Shown here: piece by piece, positions 54,628 to 64,000 of the stretch
Layout: every line of letters begins with the position of its first letter
How positions within the stretch are numbered: the first letter of the stretch is position 1
Origin: Tenodera sinensis
Lineage: Eukaryota > Arthropoda > Insecta > Mantodea > Mantidae
Length of the DNA stretch: 64,000 nt
NCBI GenBank assembly: GCA_030765045.1
Contig: CM060965.1
Span: forward strand, 65,036,787-65,100,786
Direction of reading: 5' to 3'
Position numbers and translations under genes: made by a program
Notes under the pieces: model-generated
Database searches by the model: none
What the model was told of the DNA's origin: nothing
The model's input: only the letters and a program-made list of their open reading frames with translations

Positions 54628-54764
54628 CACAGCCCAACTTTGAACCATGCTTGTTTGGACCCCACTATATTGGCGAGTTATGTGACACGAGTTCAAGCAG
54701 TCAAATACCATTCAGCCCTCTGTATGTAACATACACCCTAGCAGAACAGAGAGTGGTAGTGTAA
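54628..54764 (+). CDS. Arrestin domain-containing protein, exon 7 (stop)
   Basis: After TTTTGTTTTCAG the exon completes the split Pro codon and reads QPNFEPCLFGPHYIGELCDT, then SSSSQIPFSPLYVTYTLAEQ and a short hydrophobic end, then TAA at 54762-54764. A second AG five bases downstream would break the frame, so the first is used. 'F-E-x-x-x-FG' and 'F-x-P-x-Y-x-x-Y' are typical of short insect alpha-arrestin tails. There is no PPxY motif, which ARRDC1-4-type proteins use to bind NEDD4-family ligases. AATAAA occurs at 55088 and 55107, possible polyadenylation signals. Confidence 0.88.
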
Positions 54765-55245
54765 GAAAAGTAAACCCCAATTTCTTTTTCATTACTGATA
54801 ATTTCTGATGCCACTTTTATGTTGTACTAAATAATTTGTTTGGTAAAGGTAATGAAACATGTTTGTTCATTAACTATTTTGTGATGGCTGTTAAAATGTT
54901 AAGTATCATATTTGCATTGATGATATAGCATCAATTTTCATATATTCATTATCAATTACTAAGAAAGTTGTTTAAATTCATTAGTAGGCTTTTGTTATGT
55001 AAAAAAAAAAACATAAGAAAGGAAGCAGCTGTAATAGAAAATGTATAGAGGTAGGTACTGCTGCATACCTGACAAAGTATGATGTAAAATAAAATGTGCA
55101 TACCTCAATAAACGCATCTTCAAACTGCTTGAACTAATTATTTTCAATTTGAACCCAGGAGCAAAACACAAATGACATTCAGTAAAAGAACACAAGAGCC
55201 TGAACAGTATTGTCACTATGAACGCAGCTAGTAAATATATGTAAA
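54765..55245. other. Arrestin 3' UTR / flank
   Basis: AT-rich sequence with AATAAA at about 55088-55093 and 55107-55112. No other feature recognised. Confidence 0.4.
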
Positions 55246-55440
55246 TGTGAGGTGCAGTCCAAAAGTAACGCATACAAGTTCTCAATATTCTTTATTTACA
55301 CAAAATCATAACACACATTAATATTATATCTGCAGCACAAAAATCTTAGATGGGCCACAGTCATTTTCCACATAGTGTCCTTCTTTATTTAAACACAGTT
55401 GCCAACGCTCAATCCATTTTTCAAAACATCTTTTATAAGC
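55246..55440 (-). pseudogene. Mariner transposase 3' end fragment
   Basis: Minus-strand reading from about 55433: KRCFEKWIERWQLCLNKEGH, then YVENDCGP. This is the very C-terminus of a mariner-like transposase ('F-x-K-W-x-x-R-W-x-x-C-x-x-x-x-G-x-Y-x-E'). The element end GAGGTGCAGTCCAAAAGTAA follows at about 55250. The rest is missing. Confidence 0.65.
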
Positions 55441-56618
55441 ATCTTATAGGATGTCCATTCACATGGCTTTCTCTATTCACTCTTCTACAAATTAATCATA
55501 CAAATACTTGTTATTCTATTGTTAGTCCAGATAAACTTTCAATTCACATTTATAGATTTTGTTGTAGGATACAATAGGTAATGTGCTGGTTAAATTTGGA
55601 ATTGTTAGGGACCCTTGCGCATGTATCTAACACCCTGAAAAACACTCTCTGAGGGGGACAATTTTCTTCAAGATCAAGTCCTAGGATCTGTAGTATGCCA
55701 GTGGCAACAAACCAGCTATCAGCCTAACACAAACATGCATGTAATAGAGGGAGAGACTCAAGCGGCAGCCAGACACATATAATGCCCACAAGACCTCGAG
55801 GCCCTCAGAGGTTCCATAAGCGTAGCCATTCACTCCCTACCAACACCAGGAGAGATTTTCCACAAACTGCACCACCACTGTCCATTCCACAACACAAATA
55901 CCATTGTGTGGTCCTTCAACCTTGAAATAGATGATGAAGGAAATTATGGACAGGAAAAAATGATAATGAAAGCAATCCCTCCAGCATATCTTGGTTATCT
56001 TCTTTTCATAGAAGTTTGAAAAGTGTTGTAATTAATTTAATTTAAAAGGTGAGTTAATTAATAACACTGAACAACACTCACAACATGTTCTTCCGGGACG
56101 TGTTTCGAAGGTTACTTTCCTCCATTATCAACCAGATAATAACTGGGTTTCCATGGTGTTTGATGGTGCAGATGGTGATGCTTCTTCTGGTGGCGGTTCA
56201 ATGAACTTACTGAAAATGTTCTCAGAGAGCATGGATACCGGTTTTAGATAAACGTTCAGACACACACAACAATTGTAATAAAACCCCACCTACAACTGGC
56301 CAATCACTACCGTAGCCAGCGCAATAATGCCTCGCCCACCCCCACCCATATAAATAACCGTAACGGACATTAACGGTCATTACTTCCACTACTTCTCTGC
56401 TTCCACTTCAAACTTTGGCCAGTGCAGACGGAGGATCGCGTTACCCTGATGATGCCAAGTGCAGTACTTGGCGAAGCGTTGGTATCTACCATGCCTTCTA
56501 GACCACGGCCTACAAGCCCGGAAGAACTAAACATTTCGTATTGTTTTATGGTTCACTTTATCTAACACTTCTGTTGTTAATAGAAACATATTCCCAGGTG
56601 TACTTGCTCACAGTATTC
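55441..56618. other. Intergenic, retroposon tail near 56440-56525
   Basis: No coding sequence recognised. GATGATGCCAAGTGCAGTAC and GACCACGGCCTACAAGCCCG at about 56447-56520 resemble the 36330-36470 segment and may be a shared retroposon 3' end. Confidence 0.4.
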
Positions 56619-57087
56619 CTATAACATTTGCCACATTCTTCCAACATCATTGGTTGTTTCATCAATAGATACCCACATGTTGGCAACAGTTGATTTTATG
56701 ACATTTATAGTTCTTTCATAACATGCCTGTAAATAATGTGTACACAAAGCTGTTGGACTTGGGAATGTTCTACATGTATATTTTTCTATGAAGTGCTTAA
56801 AGTGAGGATTCTCAAGTTTGTGAAAAGGAATATTTGCTAATATCAGCATTAGGCACAGGTCATAATGAAATGTAGATTTTTCTTCTGTTAAACCATTAAA
56901 TAGTTTTAAATGATCGATGTGGTTTTTAGTGTCACGATGTTTTTGTAAATTACTATGTTTTTTCACTTTTATGTCACACTTACACATTTTACACCGTATG
57001 TTTTTGATCATTTAGCAAAAAATATTCATCACCAAACTCTTTTACAATCACATGTAACGTTGCATTTTTTGTTGGTGGCATTGTAAC
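56619..57087 (-). pseudogene. CGGBP1/hAT-like protein, N-terminal part
   Basis: Minus strand from an ATG at 57087: MPPTKNATLHVIVKEFGDEY, then after a frameshift near 57000 IRCKMCKCDIKVKKHSNLQK, HRDTKNH, LCLMLILANIPFHKLENPHF and KHFIEKYTCRTFPSPTALCT, ending VANMWVSIDETTNDVGRM. This is the order of a CGGBP1-type zinc finger (Cys-x2-Cys...His-x5-His) followed by the start of a hAT transposase, including the Asp-Glu-Thr block near the first catalytic Asp. One frameshift; the C-terminal half is absent. Confidence 0.7.
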
Positions 57088-57503
57088 ACACCTTCGCTAT
57101 ATGCAAGTAGATCGCAACTGAACACCTCAGAACGTGACTGTACATCAGGACAGCAGTGGATCACGTGGTTCCATAGTTTAGTGTCTCGCAACCTGTACCC
57201 GCCTCGTTCCAATGTTTTGGTGTCCAAAGTTCCTGCCTTGATAATGAGACACTTTAAACCCATCCCCTCAGAGGTCCCCATCTAAGGGATATGTGGATGG
57301 TGACCAGCAGGTACCCAAGTTGAGCAGAACATTACTTCCACTTGCTGGTGTTTTGCTCCTCACTGTAGCTTTTCTATCTGACCTTAAGACCTTACCTTGG
57401 TCATCTCTTGTTCTCTTCCACCCCAGATGCTATTAGGGTTCCCGAGGGCTAGGGAGTCTTTATTTTTCCAGCCTTTCCATTCCTCTAATTTCTCTATAAC
57501 CTC

Positions 57504-57890
57504 TTAACCCCTAACATGCTCACCTGTCATGGCATGTAATACATCCTCTGGTTGGTAATCAGAGAATATGGTCGGTGAATTTATTTCAATAATTCTCCTA
57601 GTCAGGTCCGTGAGACCCATAAACCAACGACAGGTATGGTCCTCCAGACATTGTGGAGGTTGCGAGAGAGCGATGTAAGAGCAAAAACATAAAAATATGG
57701 TGCTCTCTAAAAAGCTGTTATTATTACTCATCTGTCCTTTATGTGATCTGCAAGAGGAAATGGACCAAGACCACCTTCAAATATGCCTGGCCACTTCTAG
57801 CTCCCCATTCATCAGTGAAAAATACTGGCACGCAAGAGGATTAATGACTTCACTGTAAAAAAATCCAGCATTAGCTAACAACTTTAAGCC
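57504..57890. repeat. Composite repeat: segment S plus LINE 3' end
   Basis: Inverted version of 38936-39205. Segment S occupies 57504-57731 (minus-strand frame YIALSQPPQCLEDHTCRWFM). It is joined to the plus-strand LINE tail (57735-57890, CPLCDLQEEMDQDHLQICLA with the usual GTTAGCTAAT-type end in reverse). The joint therefore predates both insertions. Confidence 0.6.
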
Positions 57891-58368
57891 CATAGGTGAT
57901 CCTAACCTATTAAAAATGCTGTATTATGGGATTATACCTCCTTGTATGCCATACGGAATAGAAATATGTGGGTGCTGTCCAAGAGTGTATCCTGACAGAT
58001 TATTCATCCTGCAGAAAAAGTTTATTAGGCTAATTTTTAAATTTAAAGAATGCTGACTTGTGTAAAAACATGCTTAGAGAAATTAAAATGCTTATGACTT
58101 ATTCACTCTATGTATATAAGGTAATTCTCTTTACTGTACACAAATTGAGTATGAAAACTAAAGATGTACACAACCTAATAATGACTATTACCGGAAATGG
58201 ACTGCCAAAAAATTAACTCACAAGGATGTTTATACTTATAATGGAACAAATGTTATACAACAAACTGCCATCAATCATCAAGACATTAAATGGTACAAAA
58301 CATTATTCCACTATTGAAATGATATAGACAGCAAACCTTTTCAAATATTTTTAGAAGTATGTATATGA
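57891..58368. other. Possible LINE remnant
   Basis: A plus-strand reading near 57930-58020 (YGIIPPCMPYGIEICG, then LQKKFIRLIFKFKE with stops) has the flavour of non-LTR ORF2 sequence between reverse transcriptase and C-terminus. Too degraded for a firm call. Confidence 0.3.
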
Positions 58369-58488
58369 GTCAACCTATAGACACTTATAGTTTCATTTAA
58401 ACTTACCTTTATCCACTTATAGTTTCACTTAAACTTACATGTGGATAAAAGTAAGTTTAAGTGAAACTGTAAGTGTCTATAGGTCGAC
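58369..58488. repeat. Imperfect inverted repeat, 48-bp arms
   Basis: Left arm 58369-58416 (GTCAACCTATAGACACTTAT start) and right arm 58441-58488 (ending TGTCTATAGGTCGAC) are inverted copies with four or so mismatches. The 24-bp spacer itself repeats part of the left arm (TTATAGTTTCACTTAAACTT). Confidence 0.85.
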
Positions 58489-59022
58489 TAATATGCAGGG
58501 CTAGGAAGTTCATACATTTGCATGTTTTTTCATAGGGGTTAAAAATGTATGTTTTTACATTATGTGCACGAATTATGGAATTTTAAGTTATTTGGACGTG
58601 ATTTTATGGTGCATATAACTGCATATTTTCTTGATTTTGATAAATCCATATTATTTCAATACTATAGCCTCTATATTGCATATTTTAATGATTTTTATGG
58701 GTTTTTTTTCCACCTGGATAATATTTTTCATATTGGCAGTGTTGCATATGATGATGTAACTCGCGAGGTGGCGAGAAGCAATGCTGTCATGTTGTTATGC
58801 AGTGAATCCTCGGTTTCCATCCTTTCATTATATGTATGTGCGTAGAGAATAATCAGTGCGTTATCTGAGAGGTTTATGTTAACAAAGGTAAAGTGCAGGT
58901 CAACATTTTGAGCAGCACGATTATAGCAACGCTTGCCTCTGCGTGGTCTTCAAACGTAACAGTGTTGTGAACTGGTTCCCTCCAAATTAAATTAGGCATA
59001 TAAAATGTTAAAAAACTCTTCA
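58489..59022. other. Flank without recognised features
   Basis: AT-rich. The open frame 58549-58845 is aromatic-rich by composition and has no recognised motif. Confidence 0.35.
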
Positions 59023-59426
59023 AATGCCGAAAACAAAACCAACTTAGAGTGCTTGATTAATTAATTTACAGAAAGAGTTTTCGGGTGACTTAATATCTAC
59101 AGATAATAGGGTACTGTTTTGTGGAGCGTGTGACAAAAATATAGGGAGTGAGAAAAGATTTAAAATAGTTCAGCACATAAACACAGCAAAACATAAGGAG
59201 AATATAATCAGAACACTCGCAAACAAATAACCTGTTCTAAAACAATTAGTAGAGTGTTTAGGAAGTAGGGTTACTGAATTTTCCTATGACTTGTGCCAAG
59301 TATTTTTAGCTGCTGATATTCCCTTGTTCAAAATTAATAATCCAATATTTAAAAACTTTCTTGCCAAGTGTACTCAACAACATGTGCCTGAAGAAAGTAC
59401 ACTGTGTAAGACTTATGTAAGGCATT
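59023..59426 (+). pseudogene. CGGBP1/hAT-like protein, interrupted by family A copy 2
   Basis: Plus strand from ATG at 59023: MPKTKPT, stop, SA, stop, LINLQKEFSGDLISTDNRVL, then FCGACDKNIGSEKRFKIVQH, INTAKHK, stop, and a continuing frame EFSYDLCQVFLAADIPLFKI, FKNFLAKCTQQHVPEESTLC. The gene type matches 56619-57087, but the sequences differ. It breaks off exactly where the LTR of family A copy 2 begins (59427), so that insertion landed in an already decayed hAT-type gene. Confidence 0.7.
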
Positions 59427-60204
59427 TGAAGCTAAAATAGTCGTTGCTCGCTTCTTGATGTTTCACCGTTGATACTTAAATGTCGTTGGTGACGTGGTGT
59501 TGCCCTTTGATGTGTTTCGCTCCGGCTAGTCAGCTTGAGATCTCTTACTTTTATCTCGGGTTTGCGTAAGTGTAATGGACAACCCAAGAACAACTTTGCA
59601 TATCATTTATTTCATTTTAAATATTTTCAGGAGCTATGCCGACTGTATATGTAGAGGAATCGCGCTCACGTCCGTACAGCACAACCTCCCGTACTGGTCT
59701 CTGGTTGAGTAGTGACGCTTTCTAGCTTACCCACGCTAAGAAGACCGTTCTCTTCCAATTTGAATGTCATGACGTCATCCAAGAAAGCCTCGTATCCAAA
59801 ATGCTATTTCCTTTTCCCGCAATTTAGAAATGTCCCTTTCTATTATGACATGTTCTTTTATGAATTTCGAATATATAATTACCTTTTAGGATTAAACGAT
59901 GTTTACTTTATATTTTATTAAATATATCGCGCGACTTTTAAGGTTTTCAGACCTGACTTTCGAACGTGTATTTAAACTATGTGGTATGACGTCATGACTC
60001 GCTAATTTCAAACCAATAATGTGTTTATCCTACAACTTTAACGACTATTATTTACTCATATCTTGCTCACCTTACAACACTTTCTGCTCTATTATCTATT
60101 TATGTTATTACTTAACACTTATCGCAAATCTCACATCCGGCAATTAAATTAAAACGTGTCTTTTTCAAAAGCCCATTCGATCGGAAATCTAAATTTCTGT
60201 ATCA
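59427..60204 (-). repeat. 3' LTR, family A copy 2 (minus strand)
   Basis: 778 bp on the minus strand, TGATACAG...AGCTTCA. The U3 part is close to the copy 1 LTRs and keeps both CRE palindromes (59987-59994, 59770-59777). The R/U5 part, from about 59750 to 59427, is much more diverged: many substitutions and a different last ~70 bp. The 5' LTR lies beyond the window. Confidence 0.85.
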
Positions 60205-60977
60205 AATGCCCCCATTTATATTATTTTATTATTTCATAATAAAATAATGTAAATGTCTTGCCCGAAAGAAAAATTAAAAATTACTCCTGTATTTTGAATA
60301 ATCGGCAACACTCCCATTATATACAATTTTCAATTACACTGTTTCGAAATTGGTTATTAACATATTTTCTCATTAATCTTTTTTAACATGACAAACAATT
60401 GTACACTTGACTAAACATTAATCCTTAAATACTAATTACAATATGTTATGGTTTCTTCTGTGAAGCTTTTATATAAAGGTTAAATTTCAAGAGTCTTTCT
60501 TTATACTTCCTTCTTTTAGTTCATGTTTGCTCACTTCGCTCTCACTATCACTTGCACTGTGATTTTTTTACTTTTGTTATTGTAACACATATCTGTACTA
60601 TATCCTTTAAGCACTAAAAGGTACATATATTTATATAAATCCATTACACTCTTCAGACAAGTTCTTTCTTTGTCTTGCTGTGATAACTATCTATACATCT
60701 AAATATTTTAACAAATGTTTACAAAGTAAATATTCTGTTTTCTCTCTATGCGGAGATGAACATTTTAACAATCTTTCTGAAGCTGTTATTGTAAGCTCTA
60801 TACAATATATTTTTAAGCTCTTGGTAGTAGATAGCAATTCACATTCTGCATTTTTCATGAATATGTAAGTACCTGACCAATATATGATTTTCAAGTAAGC
60901 TAACATTTACATTTTATCTCAAAGCTGATTGGGCGCCAATAGACAAATGACACTTCCAATTTTTCTTTTACATTAAA
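60205..60977 (-). other. Family A copy 2, 3' untranslated internal region
   Basis: Counterpart of 24101-24871, nearly identical, with the GGGGGCA polypurine tract next to the LTR (complement at about 60207-60216). Confidence 0.8.
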
Positions 60978-62636
60978 TCAAGGTTCCAAGGCACCACACG
61001 GTTTCTTGTATGGTCGAAGGAGTTGTTTATGCCATCTTCCCAGACATTTTTCATTTTTAACATCTTTTAATTCATAGGTATGATAACCAAATTTTGATAT
61101 AATTTCTGCAGGACCTTTATATAACAATTCCATCCTTTTGTTCCTACCTCGCAAGGCACTTGATAACTTATGGTCTTTAACTAGTACCCAATCGCCTATC
61201 TTAGGTTCCCATTTATGTTTTCTACTCTTTTTCTTTAATTTTCGCTTCTCTGCCTTTTTCTTGATTCGTTCAAAAGCAATTTTCGCTCTTTCTTCCTCAC
61301 TTAACTGAATGTCATTAATTTTCAGTGTTTTTGGTACCCCGATCAATATTGGTTCTGGTTCAATTCCTAACATTAATTTTATTGGTGCAAACCCAGTAGT
61401 TACATTAATGGTGTGATTGATAATCTTTTCTATCAATGGACAATATTTCACCCAATCCTTGTGATGATGATGTGTAAGTACACGTAAATAAATTCCTATA
61501 TCTCGGAGGACACGTTCTGTTGGATTCCCTGATGGAAAGTATGAGGAACAATAATTTAGTTTTCTCGCATCTAATGTCACCCTAATCTTTCCATTGGCCT
61601 TATTTACAATACATAGGGGATTCACAAATTCTGAATTCGAAATTTCAATAACCTCATCTTCTAACATTGACTTTATAACTGCATCTACCTCTTCTCTTAT
61701 TGTACTAGGGATAGCTCTCGCTTTATGTGTAAAAGGTTTGATGGGTATCATCTCAAACGAATGAGTATAAATATTACATTTACCAGGTTTCTCAGAGAAT
61801 ACTTCTTTATTTCGGATTAATATTTCAAACAGTTTATCCCTCTGTTGTTCATTTAGTTGATCAGCCTGAGTTACTTTTTTCCTCAACAATTCTTCTAAGT
61901 CTTCACTACTCTCCCTATCATAGTACCTAGTTGCGTCAGAAACCCTCAAATTGTCTATGAAATCATTTTTATCCCATTCTACATTTTCTTTATTATCGAC
62001 ACTGTACTCTTTGACATTTACTTCAGTTAATTCCATAGCTCCTACTTTAACATATTCTACAAAGAATGTATCCCCTTGGATTTCTTCTTCCTCTTTTTCT
62101 CTTACAATAGTTTCTGAACTACTATCTTCCACAAAAGGCACTATAATGGTCTCATCTTCAACTTTCATTTCTAGAATCATGTTTTTAAAATTCACCACAG
62201 CTTCCCAGGCATAAAGACAATCACAACCTATTATAATATCTGTCACAAGTCTTCCTACAATCAGAAATAAAATTCCTAGTATTCTCCCATTTATTTCAAT
62301 ATTTATCATTGCTTGAAATTTTACTCTCTCTTTTCGTTTTCCCACAGCTAGCGAGCAATATATCCCATTAACTGGTAAAGACATTACTTTAAAACCACTA
62401 CTTTGTAAATTATCATAAAAATTTTGTGAGCATACTGTGCTATTTGATCCCGTATCTATAATTGCATTGTATTGTTTTCCATTTACTCCAATTTTGATTT
62501 TAGGTGGATCTCCTACTTTTTCGTTTTCGTCGATTCTATTTTTACATTCTCTTTTCTTTTGTATCATCATTTGCCTTCCAGGACTATTTATTTCCGAGTA
62601 CTTATCACAATCATTACTAGGATACCCAGTTCTCAC
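60978..62636 (-). pseudogene. pol: Pol with in-frame deletion, family A copy 2
   Basis: Minus-strand frame of 552 codons, open throughout. It matches copy 1 pol from the start through the protease (IIDTGSNSTV intact) and the first RT segment (IRVTLDARKLN). It then jumps directly to YCSSYFPSGNPTERVLRDIG in the integrase and continues to the C-terminus. The joint is at about 61552. 1815 nt (605 codons) are missing relative to copy 1: the RT catalytic YVDD, all of RNase H, the integrase zinc finger and two of the three catalytic Asp. No stop was introduced, so a gag-protease polyprotein could still be made, but the copy cannot reverse transcribe or integrate by itself. Confidence 0.9.
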
Positions 62637-64000
62637 TGAAGGCGCGTTTGACCGGGTCTGGCGTTTCCCTGATTTTTATGTATTGCTCCTGTACTATTTC
62701 CCGAATTGTTACTTCTGTTTTCCTGCATTAAATCGGGGTTACTTCCTACCATGTTTTTGACCGTGTTAATGGCCTCAACCATTTCCGCATTTTCGGGGGA
62801 ATTTCGTCCATTAGAATACCTTTCTCCCTGTCTTGGTGACCTCGGTCTAAACTCATTATCTCCGTTTGTCCAATACCCATCATTTGAATTTCTACTATGT
62901 CCAAAATAACGTCCCCGTCTACCTCGATCAAATCTATTTGTATTCATATAATTCACCCTTATATTTCTTCCCCTTTGATTACCATTTCTATTTTGGTGAC
63001 GCCCTTCCTGGTTATATCTACCTTGATTTTCCCACCGGAATGATTCCATCCTTGGTACTGGTCCTTTATATCTTTCCCTAATCTCACTTCTATTCTGATA
63101 ATACTGTGCCCCTTGCCCGAAAGAATTGACAGTTTCTTTTCCTTCATATTTATTTCCAAATGCGTGTTTTGGCTTATTGACTTCTAAGGCTGATAATAAT
63201 TCGATCATAGCTGCAATGCTATCGGGTCGGGCTATGATTAGGTAGTGTTGAAGTGTTTCCGGAAAATGTGGAGTAACTATATTTATTAGATCTTTTTCAT
63301 CTAAGGGAGGGTCCAACATCTTCGATTTTCTCGCTATTCTCATAAAATAGTTGACCATCGATTCCTCCGATCTAGGATTAAATTTTCCATTGCTTAATTC
63401 AACTCTAATATTAGCCTGCCTACTAGCTCCCCAATATCTGGTTAAAAAGATGTTCCTAAAGGTCCTGTAATCATTATTGTTACCCATAGAAAGGCCTAGC
63501 CAATTAGCAGCATTACCCTTTAGGCATTTTCTTACTATCACCATCTTGTACTCCTCTGGTATACGTTTCACCGTGAAGTACTCTTGTAACCCTTCTAAAA
63601 AGGCTTTAGGATCATCTGAATCTTCATTTTCAAAAACTGGAGGTGTCATTTCATTTAAGACATGGTTAGGCCAATGTAAATTTGAATTGTCACCTATCCC
63701 TGAGCTATTTCTGAGATCAGAATGGGAATTACTGTTACCCCTATTTTGCATCGAAATGTCAGCTAATACACCTGGTATTGCCTCGTTTCTTGCAACTTCA
63801 TTACTAAGATTGTTGTGATTACATGTATTTTCATTTAATTTCAAATTTTCTAAGGCCTCTTTTACCTGAGTAATTTCTGTTACTACTCCTTTTATTTGGT
63901 CTGTAACATCCTCCAAATTTCTAGCCTGCCTTTCACTTTCTACATCAGATCTTTCTATTCTAACTTTACACCCCTGTAACTCTTCTCTAATTTCTTCCCT
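62633..64000 (-). CDS. gag: Gag (partial), family A copy 2
   Basis: Minus-strand gag open from the window edge to a stop at 62633. It is nearly identical to copy 1 gag from the last part of the coiled coil (REEIREELQG onward) to RPGQTRLQ. The capsid domain (DDPKAFLEGLQEYFTVKRIP, NYFMRIARKSKML) and the Arg/Gly-rich tail are intact; scattered replacements such as NTCNHN for NACNHN occur. The N-terminus lies outside the window. Overlaps the pol frame by a few bases in the -1 register, as in copy 1. Confidence 0.9.
   Translation of the reverse strand, partial: REEIREELQGCKVRIERSDVESERQARNLEDVTDQIKGVVTEITQVKEALENLKLNENTCNHNNLSNEVARNEAIPGVLADISMQNRGNSNSHSDLRNSSGIGDNSNLHWPNHVLNEMTPPVFENEDSDDPKAFLEGLQEYFTVKRIPEEYKMVIVRKCLKGNAANWLGLSMGNNNDYRTFRNIFLTRYWGASRQANIRVELSNGKFNPRSEESMVNYFMRIARKSKMLDPPLDEKDLINIVTPHFPETLQHYLIIARPDSIAAMIELLSALEVNKPKHAFGNKYEGKETVNSFGQGAQYYQNRSEIRERYKGPVPRMESFRWENQGRYNQEGRHQNRNGNQRGRNIRVNYMNTNRFDRGRRGRYFGHSRNSNDGYWTNGDNEFRPRSPRQGERYSNGRNSPENAEMVEAINTVKNMVGSNPDLMQENRSNNSGNSTGAIHKNQGNARPGQTRLQ

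Noticed and set aside
1..64000. CRISPR arrays, bacterial operons, phage genes
   Set aside because: The window is eukaryotic: introns, SINEs, hAT/mariner and LTR elements; no CRISPR-like spaced repeats.

Overview
The window is insect-type nuclear DNA: AT-rich, intron-bearing and packed with transposable elements. The only host gene I can assemble is an alpha-arrestin (arrestin domain-containing protein) on the + strand. Its seven coding exons run from 1232 to 54764 and encode about 361 residues, so only about 2% of the 53.5 kb gene is coding. Exon joins are in phase and nearly all use GT/AG consensus sites. The dense SINE, hAT, mariner, Ty3/Gypsy and RTE/Jockey-like content would suit a large insect genome (cockroach, termite or orthopteroid would be plausible), but the species cannot be fixed from sequence alone.

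Layout. 1-1231: microsatellite, repeat fragment and 5' flank. 1232-1536: arrestin exons 1 and 2. 1537-30013: a 28 kb intron holding SINE-like repeats, a MULE-like element with a 10-bp target duplication (6641-7736), decayed IS630/Tc1-type transposons, a pogo-like repeat pair (11437-13395), a 2.6 kb LTR retroelement whose single ORF carries a collagen triple helix (13405-16017), and a complete Ty3/Gypsy element called family A copy 1 here (17517-25655), flanked by a 139-bp direct duplication. 30014-39526: arrestin exons 3 to 6, with SINEs, a mariner pseudogene, a MITE and an RTE fragment in the introns. 39527-54627: intron 6, occupied by a 12 kb hAT transposon (39724-51713) that contains a gag-only LTR element (family B, 39779-44778), a SINE and a second TIR element; it is followed by a fold-back LINE tail and mariner debris. 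54628-54764: last arrestin exon. 55240-59426: mariner and hAT-like fragments. 59427-64000: family A copy 2 on the minus strand, with an in-frame pol deletion, running off the window.

The most unusual item is the collagen-bearing LTR element. It has TGT...ACA LTRs of 209 and 195 bp, a 4-bp ATAT target duplication, a tRNA-Leu-like primer site, a purine-rich tract, and one open 710-codon frame. That frame fuses a repeated coiled-coil gag-like N-terminus and a protease relic (DTG replaced by NTS) to 99 uninterrupted Gly-X-Y triplets resembling a fibrillar collagen. This looks like capture of a spliced collagen cDNA by a non-autonomous retroelement.

The two families A and B show how retroelements shed pol and keep gag. 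A copy 1 looks complete. A copy 2 has lost 605 pol codons in frame. B keeps gag and only the last ~40 codons of pol. Both families encode a gag with a long N-terminal coiled coil and no zinc knuckle, and both have a tRNA-Lys-like primer site.
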